A stretch of DNA of 64,000 nt from contig JBCCEW010000003.1 in the NCBI GenBank assembly GCA_039030075.1, positions 278,345 through 342,344 on the forward strand, written 5' to 3'. Positions 25,394-34,571 of this stretch are shown piece after piece. Position 1 is the stretch's first letter. Each line of letters begins with the position of its first letter. This DNA comes from Myxococcota bacterium. GTDB lineage: Bacteria; Myxococcota_A; UBA9160; SMWR01. The notes beneath the pieces were generated by a model. The model was given only the letters and a program-made list of their open reading frames with translations. It was not told the DNA's origin and did not search any database. A program made the translations under genes and the position numbers.

Positions 25394-26983
25394 CTAGCGA
25401 AGTCGCGTCACGTCGAAGCGCGTAAAGGCGTGGGCGACCGCAACCGCGCCGGCGGCGCAGGCGAAGCCCGCGGACACGATCGGGACACCGATCGCGGCCC
25501 AAGGAGATTGCGTCGCCACGAGGGCCAGCTGGCCCGATGCCAGCACCGCACCGAGCACGAGTGCCAGCCCGAGGAACTTCACCATCGCCGTGCCCAGGGT
25601 GCGGCCCACGAAGCCGACGTCGCCCGGGTCGTCGGGGACGGTTCGATACGGGAGCCAGAGGAACACCCAGTTGTCGATGCAGAGGGCGATCCAGCTGACG
25701 ACCGGAAGCACGGCGAGCCAGACCAGCGCCCAGGAGAACGACAACACGCCGGTCAAGGAAACCAGCGCCAGCACCCCCGCGGCCTGAATCGTCGTTGCGA
25801 GTGCCACGGCCGGTATCAGCTGCCCGACCGCGAGGGCGAGTGGCGGCACGGGCCAGCTCTTCAACAGATCCATCCGGTCGAAGTCCCGACGGAAATCGCA
25901 GGCCAGGTTGTCGCCCATCAGGAGCGGCAGGGCCGTGGCCAGGAACATCCCGGAAAACGCCAGCGGCACGATCAGCGACGGGTCGCCGCCGCGCAACCAC
26001 GGGATCCCCAGCGACGCGCTCGTCGCCAGTGCCACCACCGAGAGGACGAGCAAGATGCCGCGCGGGTTGCGCGCCAACTCTTGCGTCTGCCGCCAGGCCA
26101 CGGGCCCCACGCCCGCCAGCTGCGGGAACATCGGCACGCGGCGTTGGGTGCTCGGGCCCGTGTCGAAGACCCCGCCACTGCGCATGCGCGAGAGCCGACG
26201 CTGGCGACGCTCGCTCTGCGTCACCGCCGCTTCGCGGTAGGGGACGTCGAGCACGACGATATGGGTGACGAGGGCCGCAAGGATGCCGACGGCCACCACC
26301 ATGTGGCCGAGCCAATCGAGGCCTCCGCTCGCGCCGATCACCCCCAGGAAGGGTTGGGTCGGTGCCGTGACGAAGCCGAGCACCTTCGATTCGAGGAAGA
26401 ACGCGCGAAACTGCAGATCGGGCGAAGCGCGCAACTCGAGCGCCGCCGCGACGACGGGGCCCAGGAAGATCAACGTGAGCCCCGCGCGCACGAGCCAGAC
26501 CGGCACGCGCTCGCCGAGCCATGAGCGTCCGACCGCGATCCACTGGGCCGAGATCTGCAGCAAGAGAAACACGAGCGTGTAGCCCGTAAAGGATGCGACC
26601 CAGCTCGGGCCGCGCCAGGCGGGAAGGAGCGAGAGCAGCAAACCCGAGAACACGGCGACACGCGCTCGCTCGGCGATGTTGTAGAGCACGAGGTCGCGTC
26701 GGGTGAGCGGCGCGGTGAAGAGCCAGTCGACGTCGGGCGGGCGGAAGTAGAGACCCACCGGCGAGAACGCGCCGAGCACCACGAGCACCATGAGTGCCGA
26801 TGGACCGTAGACGTAGAGATTGCCGCCTACCCCCGGGCCGCCTCGCGAGGTCAGCACGATCATCCCCGCGAAGAAGAAGAGGCCGATCGTCGCCAGCACC
26901 CCCCGCGGCGTGCGCCAACGCTGCCACCAGCCCCGCGCCGCGCTGCGCGAGTCGCGCCAGACGAGCCAGACGAGCGGATGCAC
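25394..26983 (-). CDS. ABC exporter permease (putative ABC_export family)
   Basis: 529-aa polytopic inner-membrane protein with about 12 hydrophobic segments, for example MVLVVLGAFSPVGLYFRPPDVDWLFTAP near the N-terminus. That FRPPDVDWLFTAPLTRRDL piece is characteristic of the 'putative ABC exporter' permease family (PF16962). A central charged loop (residues about 225-260, QSERRQRRLSRMRSGG) divides two membrane halves. The GTG start overlaps by one base the TAG of the ATPase gene (TAGTG), which fixes the start and makes the two a pair. Exported substrate unknown. Confidence 0.85.
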   Translation of the reverse strand: MHPLVWLVWRDSRSAARGWWQRWRTPRGVLATIGLFFFAGMIVLTSRGGPGVGGNLYVYGPSALMVLVVLGAFSPVGLYFRPPDVDWLFTAPLTRRDLVLYNIAERARVAVFSGLLLSLLPAWRGPSWVASFTGYTLVFLLLQISAQWIAVGRSWLGERVPVWLVRAGLTLIFLGPVVAAALELRASPDLQFRAFFLESKVLGFVTAPTQPFLGVIGASGGLDWLGHMVVAVGILAALVTHIVVLDVPYREAAVTQSERRQRRLSRMRSGGVFDTGPSTQRRVPMFPQLAGVGPVAWRQTQELARNPRGILLVLSVVALATSASLGIPWLRGGDPSLIVPLAFSGMFLATALPLLMGDNLACDFRRDFDRMDLLKSWPVPPLALAVGQLIPAVALATTIQAAGVLALVSLTGVLSFSWALVWLAVLPVVSWIALCIDNWVFLWLPYRTVPDDPGDVGFVGRTLGTAMVKFLGLALVLGAVLASGQLALVATQSPWAAIGVPIVSAGFACAAGAVAVAHAFTRFDVTRLR

Positions 26984-27717
26984 TAGACGCGCACGCCGGC
27001 TTCGGTCGCACCGAAGAAGATCTCTTCGAGCGATGCATCGTCTTGCAGCGTGGGGAGCTCGGCCGCGATCTCGGCCTTCGCCCCATGAAACAGCTTCTTC
27101 CCCTGGTGCAGAATCAGGAACTGGCTGCAATGGTGTTCGATCTGGCCCAGCAAATGGCTGCTCATCACCACCGCATGTCCGGCATGGGCATGGGAGCGAA
27201 TCGTCTCGAAGAGCGTCCGAATCCCGCGCGGGTCGAGCCCGACGAGCGGCTCGTCGAGGATCAAGAGGCGCGGCGTGTGGAGCAACGCGGACGCCACCGC
27301 CACTTTCTGGCGCATCCCACGGGACAGCGACTCGGCCAGGGTGTCGCGCCGGTCGTCGAGCTCGAGGTTCTCGAGCAACTCGCCGGCCCGCTTCTCCCAG
27401 CCGTCGACCTGGTAGAGCCGAGCCGAGAGTTCGAGATGCTCCCAAACGCTGAGTCGACCGAAGAGGTTGGGCTCGTCCGGGACCAGGGCCATGCGGCGCT
27501 TCGCTTCAGCGGGATCGGCCGCGGTGTCGATACCGCTGATCTCGATCTGTCCCGACTCACTTCGGATGATCCCGGCGATGCAGCGCAGGGTGGTGGTCTT
27601 GCCGGCACCGTTCGGGCCCACCAGCCCGAGGATCTCGCCCGCGCGCAAGGTGAAGCTCAGGTCGTCGACGGCGGTGCGCTCTTCGAACCGCTTCACCAGA
27701 TTGCGCACCGTCAGCAT
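26983..27717 (-). CDS. ABC transporter ATP-binding protein
   Basis: 244-aa ABC ATPase energising the adjacent permease. Walker A GPNGAGKTTT is at about residues 34-43. The signature is SLSRGMRQKVAVA (LSRGM in place of LSGGQ, common in drug/Na exporters), Walker B LLILDEPLVGLD, and the H-loop SSHLL. The subfamily resembles NatA/BcrA-type exporters. ATG at 27717 has TAGAGT 8 nt before it and no Shine-Dalgarno. With the permease it forms a two-gene operon. Confidence 0.94.
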   Translation of the reverse strand: MLTVRNLVKRFEERTAVDDLSFTLRAGEILGLVGPNGAGKTTTLRCIAGIIRSESGQIEISGIDTAADPAEAKRRMALVPDEPNLFGRLSVWEHLELSARLYQVDGWEKRAGELLENLELDDRRDTLAESLSRGMRQKVAVASALLHTPRLLILDEPLVGLDPRGIRTLFETIRSHAHAGHAVVMSSHLLGQIEHHCSQFLILHQGKKLFHGAKAEIAAELPTLQDDASLEEIFFGATEAGVRV

Positions 27718-27725
27718 GGCCCGCG

Positions 27726-27731
27726 ACTCTA
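27726..27731 (-). promoter_or_regulatory. -10 element for the ABC exporter operon (leaderless type)
   Basis: TAGAGT on the minus strand, 8 nt before the ATG at 27717; the gap CGCGGGCC has no ribosome site. Confidence 0.45.
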
Positions 27732-27759
27732 GCTCAGCGGAGGTCGCTCTCGGCGCCGC

Positions 27760-29271
27760 CTAGCGACCGACCGGGACGAAGCGTTCGGCCGCCAGCGACC
27801 GCAGCCGGTCGATGTCTTCGCGGCGACTCACCGCGAGGGGGACCGTGCCATCGAGCTCCCGCAGCAGGTGGGCGTCCGTGAGCGGCTGGCGCTCGTGAAG
27901 ACTGCGATACAGGGCTGCGATGACAGCCTGTTCGATCTCGGCCCCACTCATGCCGTCGCTCGCGAGCACCAGGTCGTCCAGCTGGTGTCCCTGCGGATCC
28001 TGTTCGCGCAGACGCAGGTGGATCTCGAAGATCGACCTCCGCTCGGGGGATTTCGGCAGATCGACGAAGAACACCTCGTCGAAACGCCCGCGGCGCATCA
28101 GCTCCGGTGGCAACGCGAACACGTCGTTCGCCGTCGCCACCACGAAGACCGGGGCGCTCTTCTCCTGGAGCCAGGTCAGCAGATGCCCCTGCACGCGCCG
28201 ACTGAGGCCCCCGTCGTTCGCGTCGTCTCCCGAGGACGACGACCCGAAGGCCTTCTCGATCTCGTCGATCCAGAGCACAGCGGGCGCCAACCCTTCGGCC
28301 AGCTGCAGCGCGCGCCGCAGATTCTTCTCGGTCTCGCCGATGTACTTGTCGTAGAGCCGACCCGCATCGAGCTTCAGGAGCGGCTGTTGCCAGGCGCGCG
28401 CGATCGCCTTCGCGGCGAGCGACTTCCCGCAACCCTGGACACCGGCCAGCAGCAGGCCCTTCGGCGGAGCGAGATTCAGGGCGCGGGCGCGTTCGCTGTA
28501 GCCCTCGCGCGCCCGCTCGAGCCATTCCTTCAGCCGCTCGAAGCCGCCGATCTCGAATGCGTTGTCGCCAGCCGGGTAGTACTCGAGGATGCCGTCGTCC
28601 TGGATCCAACGCGCCTTGCGATCGACGACCGTCGCGACGTCGTCGGCCGCGAGCTTGTTGTCTTGCAGGGCCACATAAGTGACGGCCTGCCGCGCTTGAT
28701 TCAGGGTCAAGCCGCGCACCGCTTCCAGCAGCGCCGCCCGATCCTTCGGGTCGAGCGCCACTTCCACCTTCGGGCGCTCGGCCAGCGAGTCGAGCGCGCC
28801 GTCGATCGCGCTTTCGAGTTCACGCTCGGTGGGCAAGGCCAAGGGTAGATGCACCGCGTGGTGCTCGAGCTCGGGAGTCAGCGTGACGTTCGTACCGGTG
28901 AGCAGCACTGCCGAGCCGCGCTGTTCGAAGGCCTGGCACACCTCGCGCAAGAGGCGCGCGACCAGCGGCGTCTCGAGATGGGTCGAGAAGTCCTTCAGCC
29001 AGAACATCCCGTCGCGGTCCATCGCGAGGAGGTGTTGAAGTACACCCTCGGGTGTCTGTGTCGTCGCGATCGGGTTGCCGCCCCGCGTGTGGTCGCTCGC
29101 AAAGTGAAGGCCACGCGAGATCGACCACTCGAAGAGCGAGATCGCCAACCGGTGCGACGCCGCCATCGCCAGCCGCCGCGCCCGATCCTCCTCGGAGGTC
29201 TCGATCACGATCAGCGGATGGTACGAACCCACCAGCACCACGAGCTCATGCAGGGTGCTCGCCAGGGTCAC
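27760..29271 (-). CDS. Ycf46-like AAA ATPase
   Basis: 503-aa AAA protein of the Ycf46/FtsH-like group found in cyanobacteria, plastids and many bacteria, of uncertain role. The N-terminal half (1-250) is the family-specific region ([22 protein letters not shown]...). The AAA module has Walker [16 protein letters not shown] at about residues 273-287, Walker [15 protein letters not shown], sensor 1 [17 protein letters not shown], and the arginine finger MRRGRFDE. No protease motif or membrane helix is present. GTG at 29271 has TAGCTT 6 nt upstream and no Shine-Dalgarno. It is separate from the DUF420/pyrE operon by 58 bp. Confidence 0.92.
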   Translation of the reverse strand: MTLASTLHELVVLVGSYHPLIVIETSEEDRARRLAMAASHRLAISLFEWSISRGLHFASDHTRGGNPIATTQTPEGVLQHLLAMDRDGMFWLKDFSTHLETPLVARLLREVCQAFEQRGSAVLLTGTNVTLTPELEHHAVHLPLALPTERELESAIDGALDSLAERPKVEVALDPKDRAALLEAVRGLTLNQARQAVTYVALQDNKLAADDVATVVDRKARWIQDDGILEYYPAGDNAFEIGGFERLKEWLERAREGYSERARALNLAPPKGLLLAGVQGCGKSLAAKAIARAWQQPLLKLDAGRLYDKYIGETEKNLRRALQLAEGLAPAVLWIDEIEKAFGSSSSGDDANDGGLSRRVQGHLLTWLQEKSAPVFVVATANDVFALPPELMRRGRFDEVFFVDLPKSPERRSIFEIHLRLREQDPQGHQLDDLVLASDGMSGAEIEQAVIAALYRSLHERQPLTDAHLLRELDGTVPLAVSRREDIDRLRSLAAERFVPVGR

Positions 29272-29277
29272 CCCGGG

Positions 29278-29283
29278 AAGCTA
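29278..29283 (-). promoter_or_regulatory. -10 element for the Ycf46-like gene (leaderless type)
   Basis: TAGCTT on the minus strand ending 6 nt before the GTG at 29271; the gap is CCCGGG. Confidence 0.45.
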
Positions 29284-29329
29284 GACGCGCTCGTTGTGGA
29301 GCGCGAGCAGCCGGACCGAAGCGGCGCCG

Positions 29330-29791
29330 TCAGAGTGCGCGCCAACCCATGCCGCCCCAGACACCGATCGCGGTCACGAAGGCGAAGAGCCCCGCCCAGG
29401 CAGCGATCTTGCCGGCGCGCGTGTGCTGGAGACCTCCGGGAAGCGGCGATCCGGGCAGCTTCGGAGGCTCGCCGAGCTCGCCTTGGAAGCGCCAGGCCCG
29501 GTAGAGCGCCACGCTGCTCGCCACCAGCATCACGGCAATGCAGCACTCGTGGAGATAGAGAATCGCGTAGTCGAGTGCGGTCCAGGCGCTGCGGTCCTCC
29601 TTGCCGAGGAACGCGACCTTCCCGATGTAGGAAGCCAGGAACAACACGACCAGGCCGCCGGCGATGCGCATACCGCGGCGGTGCCGGACGATGTCGCCCG
29701 CGCGCACAGCCACGATCGCCCGCCAGCCCACGAAGACGATCACCGCCAGGTTGACCAGGGCGGCCGTCCAATACACGAGCTTCGGATCCAT
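29330..29791 (-). CDS. DUF420 membrane protein
   Basis: 153-aa inner-membrane protein with four predicted helices (about residues 8-25, 45-63, 78-98 and 129-148). It matches DUF420: conserved His residues in RHRRGM, YLHECCI and the HTRAGKIAAWAG motif before the last helix. DUF420 proteins often accompany cytochrome oxidase assembly factors, and the His pairs could hold heme or copper, but that is by analogy. No oxidase gene is nearby. The ATG lies 14 bp after pyrE, so it is the third gene of the acyl-CoA dehydrogenase-pyrE unit. Confidence 0.82.
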   Translation of the reverse strand: MDPKLVYWTAALVNLAVIVFVGWRAIVAVRAGDIVRHRRGMRIAGGLVVLFLASYIGKVAFLGKEDRSAWTALDYAILYLHECCIAVMLVASSVALYRAWRFQGELGEPPKLPGSPLPGGLQHTRAGKIAAWAGLFAFVTAIGVWGGMGWRAL

Positions 29792-29805
29792 GGGACCCGA
29801 CCAGC

Positions 29806-30357
29806 TTAGACGGGCAGGTCGCCCCGTGTGAAGAGGGCTTCGAGCGAAACACCCCGAGACGCGAACGCCTCGCTGCCGCCTTCGCCCCGATCCACCAGGC
29901 AGATCACGCGGGCGACCTTGCCGCCGGCCGCCTCGACGAGATCGAGGGCCTGGAGCGTGGAGCCGCCCGTCGTGACCGTATCCTCGACGAGCGCCACCGG
30001 GCGCCCGGGCTCGAAGCCGCCCTCGATCTGGCGTCCCAGGCCGTGGCCTTTCTTCTCCTTGCGCACGAAAAAGCCGAGCAGGGGGGTCTCGGTGTCGCGC
30101 GCCGCCGCCGCGGCGAGCACCGCGGACACCAGGGGCACCGCCCCGACCGCCATCCCACCCACGGCGTCGACGGCGGGACCGCGACTCAGGGTGTCGAGCA
30201 CCAGCTCGCCGGCGAGCTGGACGCCGCGCGGCCGCATCAGGGTCTGACGCAGGTCGAGGTAGAAGTCGCTCTCCTTGCCGCTCGCGAGTACGACCTTCTC
30301 CCGGCGGAAGGAGACCTCGAGGATCAGATCGAGGAGCTGCTGGCGGGCGTCGCTCAT
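29806..30357 (-). CDS. pyrE: Orotate phosphoribosyltransferase
   Basis: Transfers phosphoribose from PRPP to orotate, the fifth step of de novo pyrimidine synthesis. 183 aa, slightly short for PyrE (about 190-215). The PRPP loop VALVEDTVTTGGSTLQAL is at about residues 119-136. KESDFYLDLR near the start is a PyrE-specific segment, and FFVRKEKKGHGLGRQIEGG is the flexible catalytic loop. Its ATG overlaps the stop of the acyl-CoA dehydrogenase (ATGA at 30354-30357). No other pyr gene is in the window. Confidence 0.95.
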   Translation of the reverse strand: MSDARQQLLDLILEVSFRREKVVLASGKESDFYLDLRQTLMRPRGVQLAGELVLDTLSRGPAVDAVGGMAVGAVPLVSAVLAAAAARDTETPLLGFFVRKEKKGHGLGRQIEGGFEPGRPVALVEDTVTTGGSTLQALDLVEAAGGKVARVICLVDRGEGGSEAFASRGVSLEALFTRGDLPV

Positions 30358-31532
30358 TGCTTGCGGATCCCCAGCGCGAACTCGGCGACCATCTTGCGGT
30401 GCAGGTCGCTGGTGCCTTCGCCGAACTCGAGGGCCTTGGCCTCGAGCAGCAGGCGCCCGATCTCGTACTCGGCCGTAACGCCGTAGCCGCCGTGGATGCC
30501 CATCGCGTCGAGCGCATTGTGCGTCGCGGCCTCGCTGGCCATCAGCTTCGCGAGCGACGACTCCATCGTGGCGCGCTCGACGCCGGCGTCCTTCATGCGT
30601 CCGAGCCGGTAGACGACGCCGCGCGCCCCCTCGGTGCGGATGATCATGTCGGCGATCTTCTTCTGGGTCATCTGGAACTCGCCGATCTTCTGGCCGAAGG
30701 CCTCGCGCTCGTCGGCGTAGGACACAGCGAGATCGATGCAGCGCTGGGACTGGCCGAGACAGCGCGCCGCCACCGAGTAGCGCCCCATGTCGAGGGCCGA
30801 CCCGAGCACCGGGAAGCCGCCGCCCGGCGTACCGATCAGGTGCTCGTCGGGCACGAAGGCGTCTTCGAAGTGGACCTCGGCGAGGTTGTCGCGCTTGAGC
30901 GTGCGCATCGGGAACTCGCCGATCGAGATCCCCTTCGTCTCACGCGGATCGACCAGGAAGGCGGTCACGCCCTTGTGCTTCTTGTCGAGATCGACGGACG
31001 CGACCACGAAGAAGAGCCCCGCGTGGGCGGCGTGGCTGATGAAGACCTTCGTGCCGTTCAACAGGTAGCCACCGTCGACCTTCTTGGCGGTCGACTTCAG
31101 GTTGCCGAGGTCGGTACCGCCGCCCGGCTCGGTCAGGCAGGCCGAGGTGATGCAGTCGCCCGACGCGATCTGGGGCAGCCACTTCTCCTTGAGGGCGTCG
31201 TTGCCCCAGCGCAGGATCGTGCCGCCGACCAGCGAGTTGCTGACCGAGACCACCGAGGCGACCACCCAGTCGACGCGCGCCAGCTCCTCGCAGATGATCC
31301 CGTAGGTCATGACGTCGGAGAACGATCCGCCGTACTCCTCGGGGATCATCGGGCCCATCAGGCCGAGCGGGGGGAGCTTCTCGATCAGCTCGAGGGGGTA
31401 CTTCTCCTCGCGCTCGTAGCGCTCGACGTGGGGCAGGATCTCGTTCTCCGCGAACTCGCGGACGGTCTGCCGGACCAGCCGCTGCTCGTCGTTGAGGTCG
31501 AAATCGGCCAGGCGGTCCTGGGGGTTGGACAT
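30354..31532 (-). CDS. Acyl-CoA dehydrogenase
   Basis: 392-aa FAD enzyme oxidising an acyl-CoA to the 2-enoyl-CoA. Seen in order: the N-terminal helical domain; the FAD-binding ACLTEPGGGTDLGNLKSTA (about residues 129-147); GYLLNGTKVFISHAAHA; and the C-terminal LEFGEGTSDLHRKMVAE, where the Glu of FGEGTSD is at the usual catalytic-base position. GLMGPMIPEEYGGS is usual for the short-chain/glutaryl-CoA-type subgroup, but chain preference cannot be set. A GGAGG site precedes the ATG, and TATGCT lies about 30 nt upstream. First gene of a unit with pyrE and DUF420, an unusual grouping. Confidence 0.93.
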   Translation of the reverse strand: MSNPQDRLADFDLNDEQRLVRQTVREFAENEILPHVERYEREEKYPLELIEKLPPLGLMGPMIPEEYGGSFSDVMTYGIICEELARVDWVVASVVSVSNSLVGGTILRWGNDALKEKWLPQIASGDCITSACLTEPGGGTDLGNLKSTAKKVDGGYLLNGTKVFISHAAHAGLFFVVASVDLDKKHKGVTAFLVDPRETKGISIGEFPMRTLKRDNLAEVHFEDAFVPDEHLIGTPGGGFPVLGSALDMGRYSVAARCLGQSQRCIDLAVSYADEREAFGQKIGEFQMTQKKIADMIIRTEGARGVVYRLGRMKDAGVERATMESSLAKLMASEAATHNALDAMGIHGGYGVTAEYEIGRLLLEAKALEFGEGTSDLHRKMVAEFALGIRKQ

Positions 31533-31635
31533 GTTTCCTCCGGGGGGCCGTCCAGCATAGCGCCCTCACGTAAAGGGCCCGGGACGGCCTCTAGCGGCCG
31601 TTTCCGGGGGTTTTGCGGTGCCTGGCGGCCTCGCC

Positions 31636-31641
31636 TACGCT
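31636..31641 (+). promoter_or_regulatory. Putative -10 for the 42-residue basic peptide
   Basis: TACGCT 24 nt before the GTG at 31666, followed by a GGAG site at 31655-31658. This is the leadered form of the window's promoter pattern. Confidence 0.35.
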
Positions 31642-31665
31642 CCCGCGTCCCACTGGAGACGGCAC

Positions 31666-31794
31666 GTGAAGAAGGCGAAGGCGCTTCCCCACAGAAATCG
31701 CAACAAGAGCGCGCGACACCGGTCGAAGCTCAAGGCGAAGCACAAGCGCGTGCGCCTGCGCCGCAGCTCCGGCGGCCGCAAGACCTACCGGTAG
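31666..31794 (+). CDS. 42-residue, highly basic small protein
   Basis: A short reading frame: GTG start, GGAG 7 nt upstream, TAG stop. The 42 residues begin (M)KKAKALPHRNRNKSARHR and end SGGRKTYR. There are 9 Lys and 10 Arg with 3 His and no acidic residue, so it must bind nucleic acid or a polyanion. Length and charge are like small ribosomal proteins (bL34, bL36, bS22/THX types), but I do not match it to any of these. The last codons overlap by 10 bp the end of the convergent repeat-protein gene. The codon choice (AAG, CGC, CGG) fits its neighbours. Unproven, but the start and ribosome signals are good. Confidence 0.55.
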   Translation: MKKAKALPHRNRNKSARHRSKLKAKHKRVRLRRSSGGRKTYR

Positions 31795-33203
31795 AGCGAC
31801 CCCGGGCGCGCCACCGCTGCGCCCTGTCGCCAGGCACCGAGCCCCGCCGCGCCCAGCAAGAGCGCTGCGGCGAAGACCGCACCCCAGGGACCGAGTCCCG
31901 GGGCCGCGGGCAGACGCCGTGTGGCTTTGAAGATGCCGCCGTTCGTCGTGGAGCTCGAGGTCAGCCCGTAGAACACCACGTCTCCCCGGTCGTTCGCGGA
32001 GATCGTGGAGAACTCGCCGAACGTGCCGCCACCGGGCACCGGGACCGGACGATCCTCGAGGACCACGGGGCGCACGACCCCGTCCGACGCGAAGAAGATG
32101 CCATCGTCGAGAGGCGTCGAGTAGCGCGCGGCGAAGAAGACCTCGCCGGCATCGTTGATCCCGGAGGGGGGCGGCACGCGCCCGTACATCTCACCCCCGG
32201 TATCGGGAGCGACCTGATCCACGATCGCCACGAGCGAGTCGGTGCCACCCGCGTCCACGAAGATGCCCTCGAGCAGCACCCCCGGCGGCGGCGGGTCGAC
32301 GGTGACCCCGGTGTAGAAGGCCGCGACACCGCTGCCGTTCACGACCGGGGACATCATGTTGAAGGGAATGCCGCCCGGGATCGGGCTCAGGTAGATCCCA
32401 CCGCCCGTACCGGGGGCGGGATCTCCGTCGAGCGCCAGCGCGCGTTGGACCCCGTCCTCGTCGAGGAAGATTCCGTCGGTGATCCCGTTGCTGTCCGTGT
32501 CCGCCTCGAAAACGACGTCTCCGGTGGATCCGATCCTCGTGCGACAAAACAGCTGGGTGTAGGTTGCGCCCCCGGTCCCGGGCGCCGGGTCCCCAACGAG
32601 CGCCACGGGGCTCGCGACGTTGTCCGCCACACGAACGATGCCGCGGGTCACGGTTCCGCCGGAGATCCCCGTACACGTCGCGATGACGCCCGAATCGCTG
32701 ACCGTGAACTCGCTAGCCGTGAAGGTCAGCGTTCCGCCACCGGTTCCCGGGACGGGGATTCCGCTCTCCACCGCCACGGTGTGGACGCCATCCACGACCT
32801 TGAAGATGCCCGGCGTCCCCACGGTGCGCGTCGCCCGGACGTAGATGGCACCCGCATCGTCGATCGCCGCGCTATCGACGAGCGCATAGCTGCCTCCCCC
32901 CGGCGCCGGATCCCCCTCGACCAGCACCTGGGTGATCACACCATCGCGGTTCAGGTAGATGCCTTCGGCCTGTGTACTCTTCAGTCTCGCCTTGAAGACC
33001 ACGTCGCCTGCATCGTTGATGCTCTGTCCCCCGAGATGCAGGCGGAAGACCTCCAGGGAATCGCCACTCGTCCCGGGAGCAGGCTGGTCCGTGATTACGA
33101 CAGCCGACAGGTCGTAGCCCTGGGACCAGGCGGGTGCCGCCACGCCCAGGGACAACGCGAGCCCGGCTGCGACGAGCGAACGCATGTTGCGGTGTCGGTC
33201 CAT
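31785..33203 (-). CDS. NxxGxxAF-type tandem repeat secreted protein with C-terminal anchor
   Basis: 472 aa. Signal peptide at residues 1-28 (MRSLVAAGLALSLGVAAPAWS). Then seven repeats of about 60 residues, each with a (G/D)DPAPGTGG-like turn followed by an N-x-x-G-x-x-x-F-like strand: INDAGDVVF, IDDAGAIYV, VSDSGVIA, IGSTGDVVF, VNGSGVAAF, INDAGEVFF and ANDRGDVVF. This matches the choice-of-anchor NxxGxxAF repeat group, expected to form a beta-propeller. The C-terminus APGLGPWGAVFAAALLLGAA, then a basic tail, resembles an IPTL/PEP-CTERM-like sorting signal. ATG at 33203 has GGAGG 4 nt upstream, and TACGAT is further up. Function unknown; probably surface-exposed. Confidence 0.85.
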   Translation of the reverse strand: MDRHRNMRSLVAAGLALSLGVAAPAWSQGYDLSAVVITDQPAPGTSGDSLEVFRLHLGGQSINDAGDVVFKARLKSTQAEGIYLNRDGVITQVLVEGDPAPGGGSYALVDSAAIDDAGAIYVRATRTVGTPGIFKVVDGVHTVAVESGIPVPGTGGGTLTFTASEFTVSDSGVIATCTGISGGTVTRGIVRVADNVASPVALVGDPAPGTGGATYTQLFCRTRIGSTGDVVFEADTDSNGITDGIFLDEDGVQRALALDGDPAPGTGGGIYLSPIPGGIPFNMMSPVVNGSGVAAFYTGVTVDPPPPGVLLEGIFVDAGGTDSLVAIVDQVAPDTGGEMYGRVPPPSGINDAGEVFFAARYSTPLDDGIFFASDGVVRPVVLEDRPVPVPGGGTFGEFSTISANDRGDVVFYGLTSSSTTNGGIFKATRRLPAAPGLGPWGAVFAAALLLGAAGLGAWRQGAAVARPGSLYR

Positions 33204-33283
33204 GCTTCCTCCGAGGGCTGCCACGCATCGTATCACCGGATCCGACCGCGCCGTGGCCGCGCGCTGGCTTCGCGCAGATGCCG

Positions 33284-33289
33284 TAGCAT
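33284..33289 (+). promoter_or_regulatory. -10 element for tgt (leaderless type)
   Basis: TAGCAT ending 7 nt before the tgt ATG at 33297; the gap CCGCGCC has no ribosome site. Confidence 0.45.
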
Positions 33290-33296
33290 CCGCGCC

Positions 33297-34478
33297 ATGC
33301 CCCCGGCCCCTGCCCAGCCCTTCACCTTCGCCCTCGAGGGTCGCTCGGGCGACGCCCGTGCGGGTGCGTTCTCGACGCCCCACGGTGCCTTCCGCACACC
33401 GGCCTTCATGCCCGTCGGCACCCACGGAGCGGTGAAGGCGATGGCGCCCGATCAGGTGGCCGAAACGGGCGCCGAGATCATCCTCGCCAACACCTATCAC
33501 CTGTCGCTGCGCCCGGGCGAAGCGCTCGTCGAGAAGTTCGGCGGGCTCCACGCGTTCATGCGCTGGGACGGGCCGATGCTCACCGACAGCGGGGGCTTCC
33601 AGGTGTTCTCCCTGCCGAAGTCGGAGATCAGCGACCGGGGCGTGCGTTTTCGCCACGAGGTCGACGGCTCCCACGTCGAGTTGACTCCCGAGCGCGCCGT
33701 CGAGATCCAGCATGCGCTGGGGGCCGACATCCTGATGGCCTTCGACGAGTGCACGCCGTACCCGGCCGACGAGAAGCTCGCGCGCACCGGCGTGCGCCGC
33801 ACCCTGGCCTGGCTCGAACGCTGCGCGAAGGCCCACGCCGGCACGCGCAATCAGGCGCTCTTCCCGATCGTGCAGGGCAGCACCTACAAGCATCTGCGCG
33901 AGAGCTGTGCCCAGTCGGTCGTCGCGATGGACCTGCCCGGTGTCGCGATCGGCGGCGTCTCCGTCGGTGAAGGCCACGACCTGCTCGTCGAGGTCACGCG
34001 CTGGACGGTGCCCTTCCTTCCCGAGGACAAGCCGCGCTACCTGATGGGGGTCGGGCTGCCCGAAGACCTGCTCGCCGCGATCGGTTTGGGCATCGACATG
34101 TTCGACTGCGTGATCCCCACCCGCTTCGCGCGCAGTGCGACGGTCTTCACGCGACGCGGGCGTATCCGCCTCACCCACCGGCGCTATCGCCACGACGCCT
34201 ACCCGATCGATCCCACCTGCGACTGCGCCACTTGCGCGGGGGGCTTCACGCGCGCCTATCTCCATCACCTCTACGCCGCGAACGAGATCCTGTCGGCGAT
34301 GCTGGCCTCGGTCCACAACGTGCGTTTCTACCAGCGGCTGGTCGGCGACGCGCGGCGGGCCATCCTCGAGGGCGCCTACGACGATTTTCGCGCCGATTTT
34401 CTCGGGGAGTACGCGGCAGCGAATGCGCAGGAAGCGCGCAAGCCAGCGGCAGGGAAGCGCCGCAGACCCGCGCGCTGA
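33297..34478 (+). CDS. tgt: Queuine/preQ1 tRNA-guanine transglycosylase
   Basis: 393-aa enzyme exchanging guanine-34 for preQ1 in GUN-anticodon tRNAs. The catalytic pair is present: the first Asp in MLTDSGGFQVFSL and the nucleophile Asp in IGLGIDMFDCVIPTR. The substrate segment is GGVSVGE. Zinc ligands at the C-terminus are CDCATC with a later His (YLHHLYAANE). Length matches bacterial Tgt (370-390), and the basic tail KRRRPAR is extra. No queA, yajC or secD follows, unlike the common tgt-yajC-secDF order. Start ATG at 33297, preceded by TAGCAT and no Shine-Dalgarno. Confidence 0.96.
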   Translation: MPPAPAQPFTFALEGRSGDARAGAFSTPHGAFRTPAFMPVGTHGAVKAMAPDQVAETGAEIILANTYHLSLRPGEALVEKFGGLHAFMRWDGPMLTDSGGFQVFSLPKSEISDRGVRFRHEVDGSHVELTPERAVEIQHALGADILMAFDECTPYPADEKLARTGVRRTLAWLERCAKAHAGTRNQALFPIVQGSTYKHLRESCAQSVVAMDLPGVAIGGVSVGEGHDLLVEVTRWTVPFLPEDKPRYLMGVGLPEDLLAAIGLGIDMFDCVIPTRFARSATVFTRRGRIRLTHRRYRHDAYPIDPTCDCATCAGGFTRAYLHHLYAANEILSAMLASVHNVRFYQRLVGDARRAILEGAYDDFRADFLGEYAAANAQEARKPAAGKRRRPAR

Positions 34479-34571
34479 CGACGCGGGCGCGGTTTGTGAC
34501 TTCCATCACTAAGGTCTGCGTCGCGCGGGTCGATGGATCTCTGGTGGAGGGGCCCCACGTACCCCCCTCCC

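Noticed and set aside
30357..34478. 1373-codon open frame covering acyl-CoA dehydrogenase (antisense), the basic peptide and tgt
   Set aside because: Only its last 393 codons are a gene (tgt, from 33297). The rest is antisense to two clear genes.
34533..34571. Upstream ATG for the secreted protein at 34.6 kb
   Set aside because: It would put WWRGPTYPPP in front of a good signal peptide and has no ribosome site.
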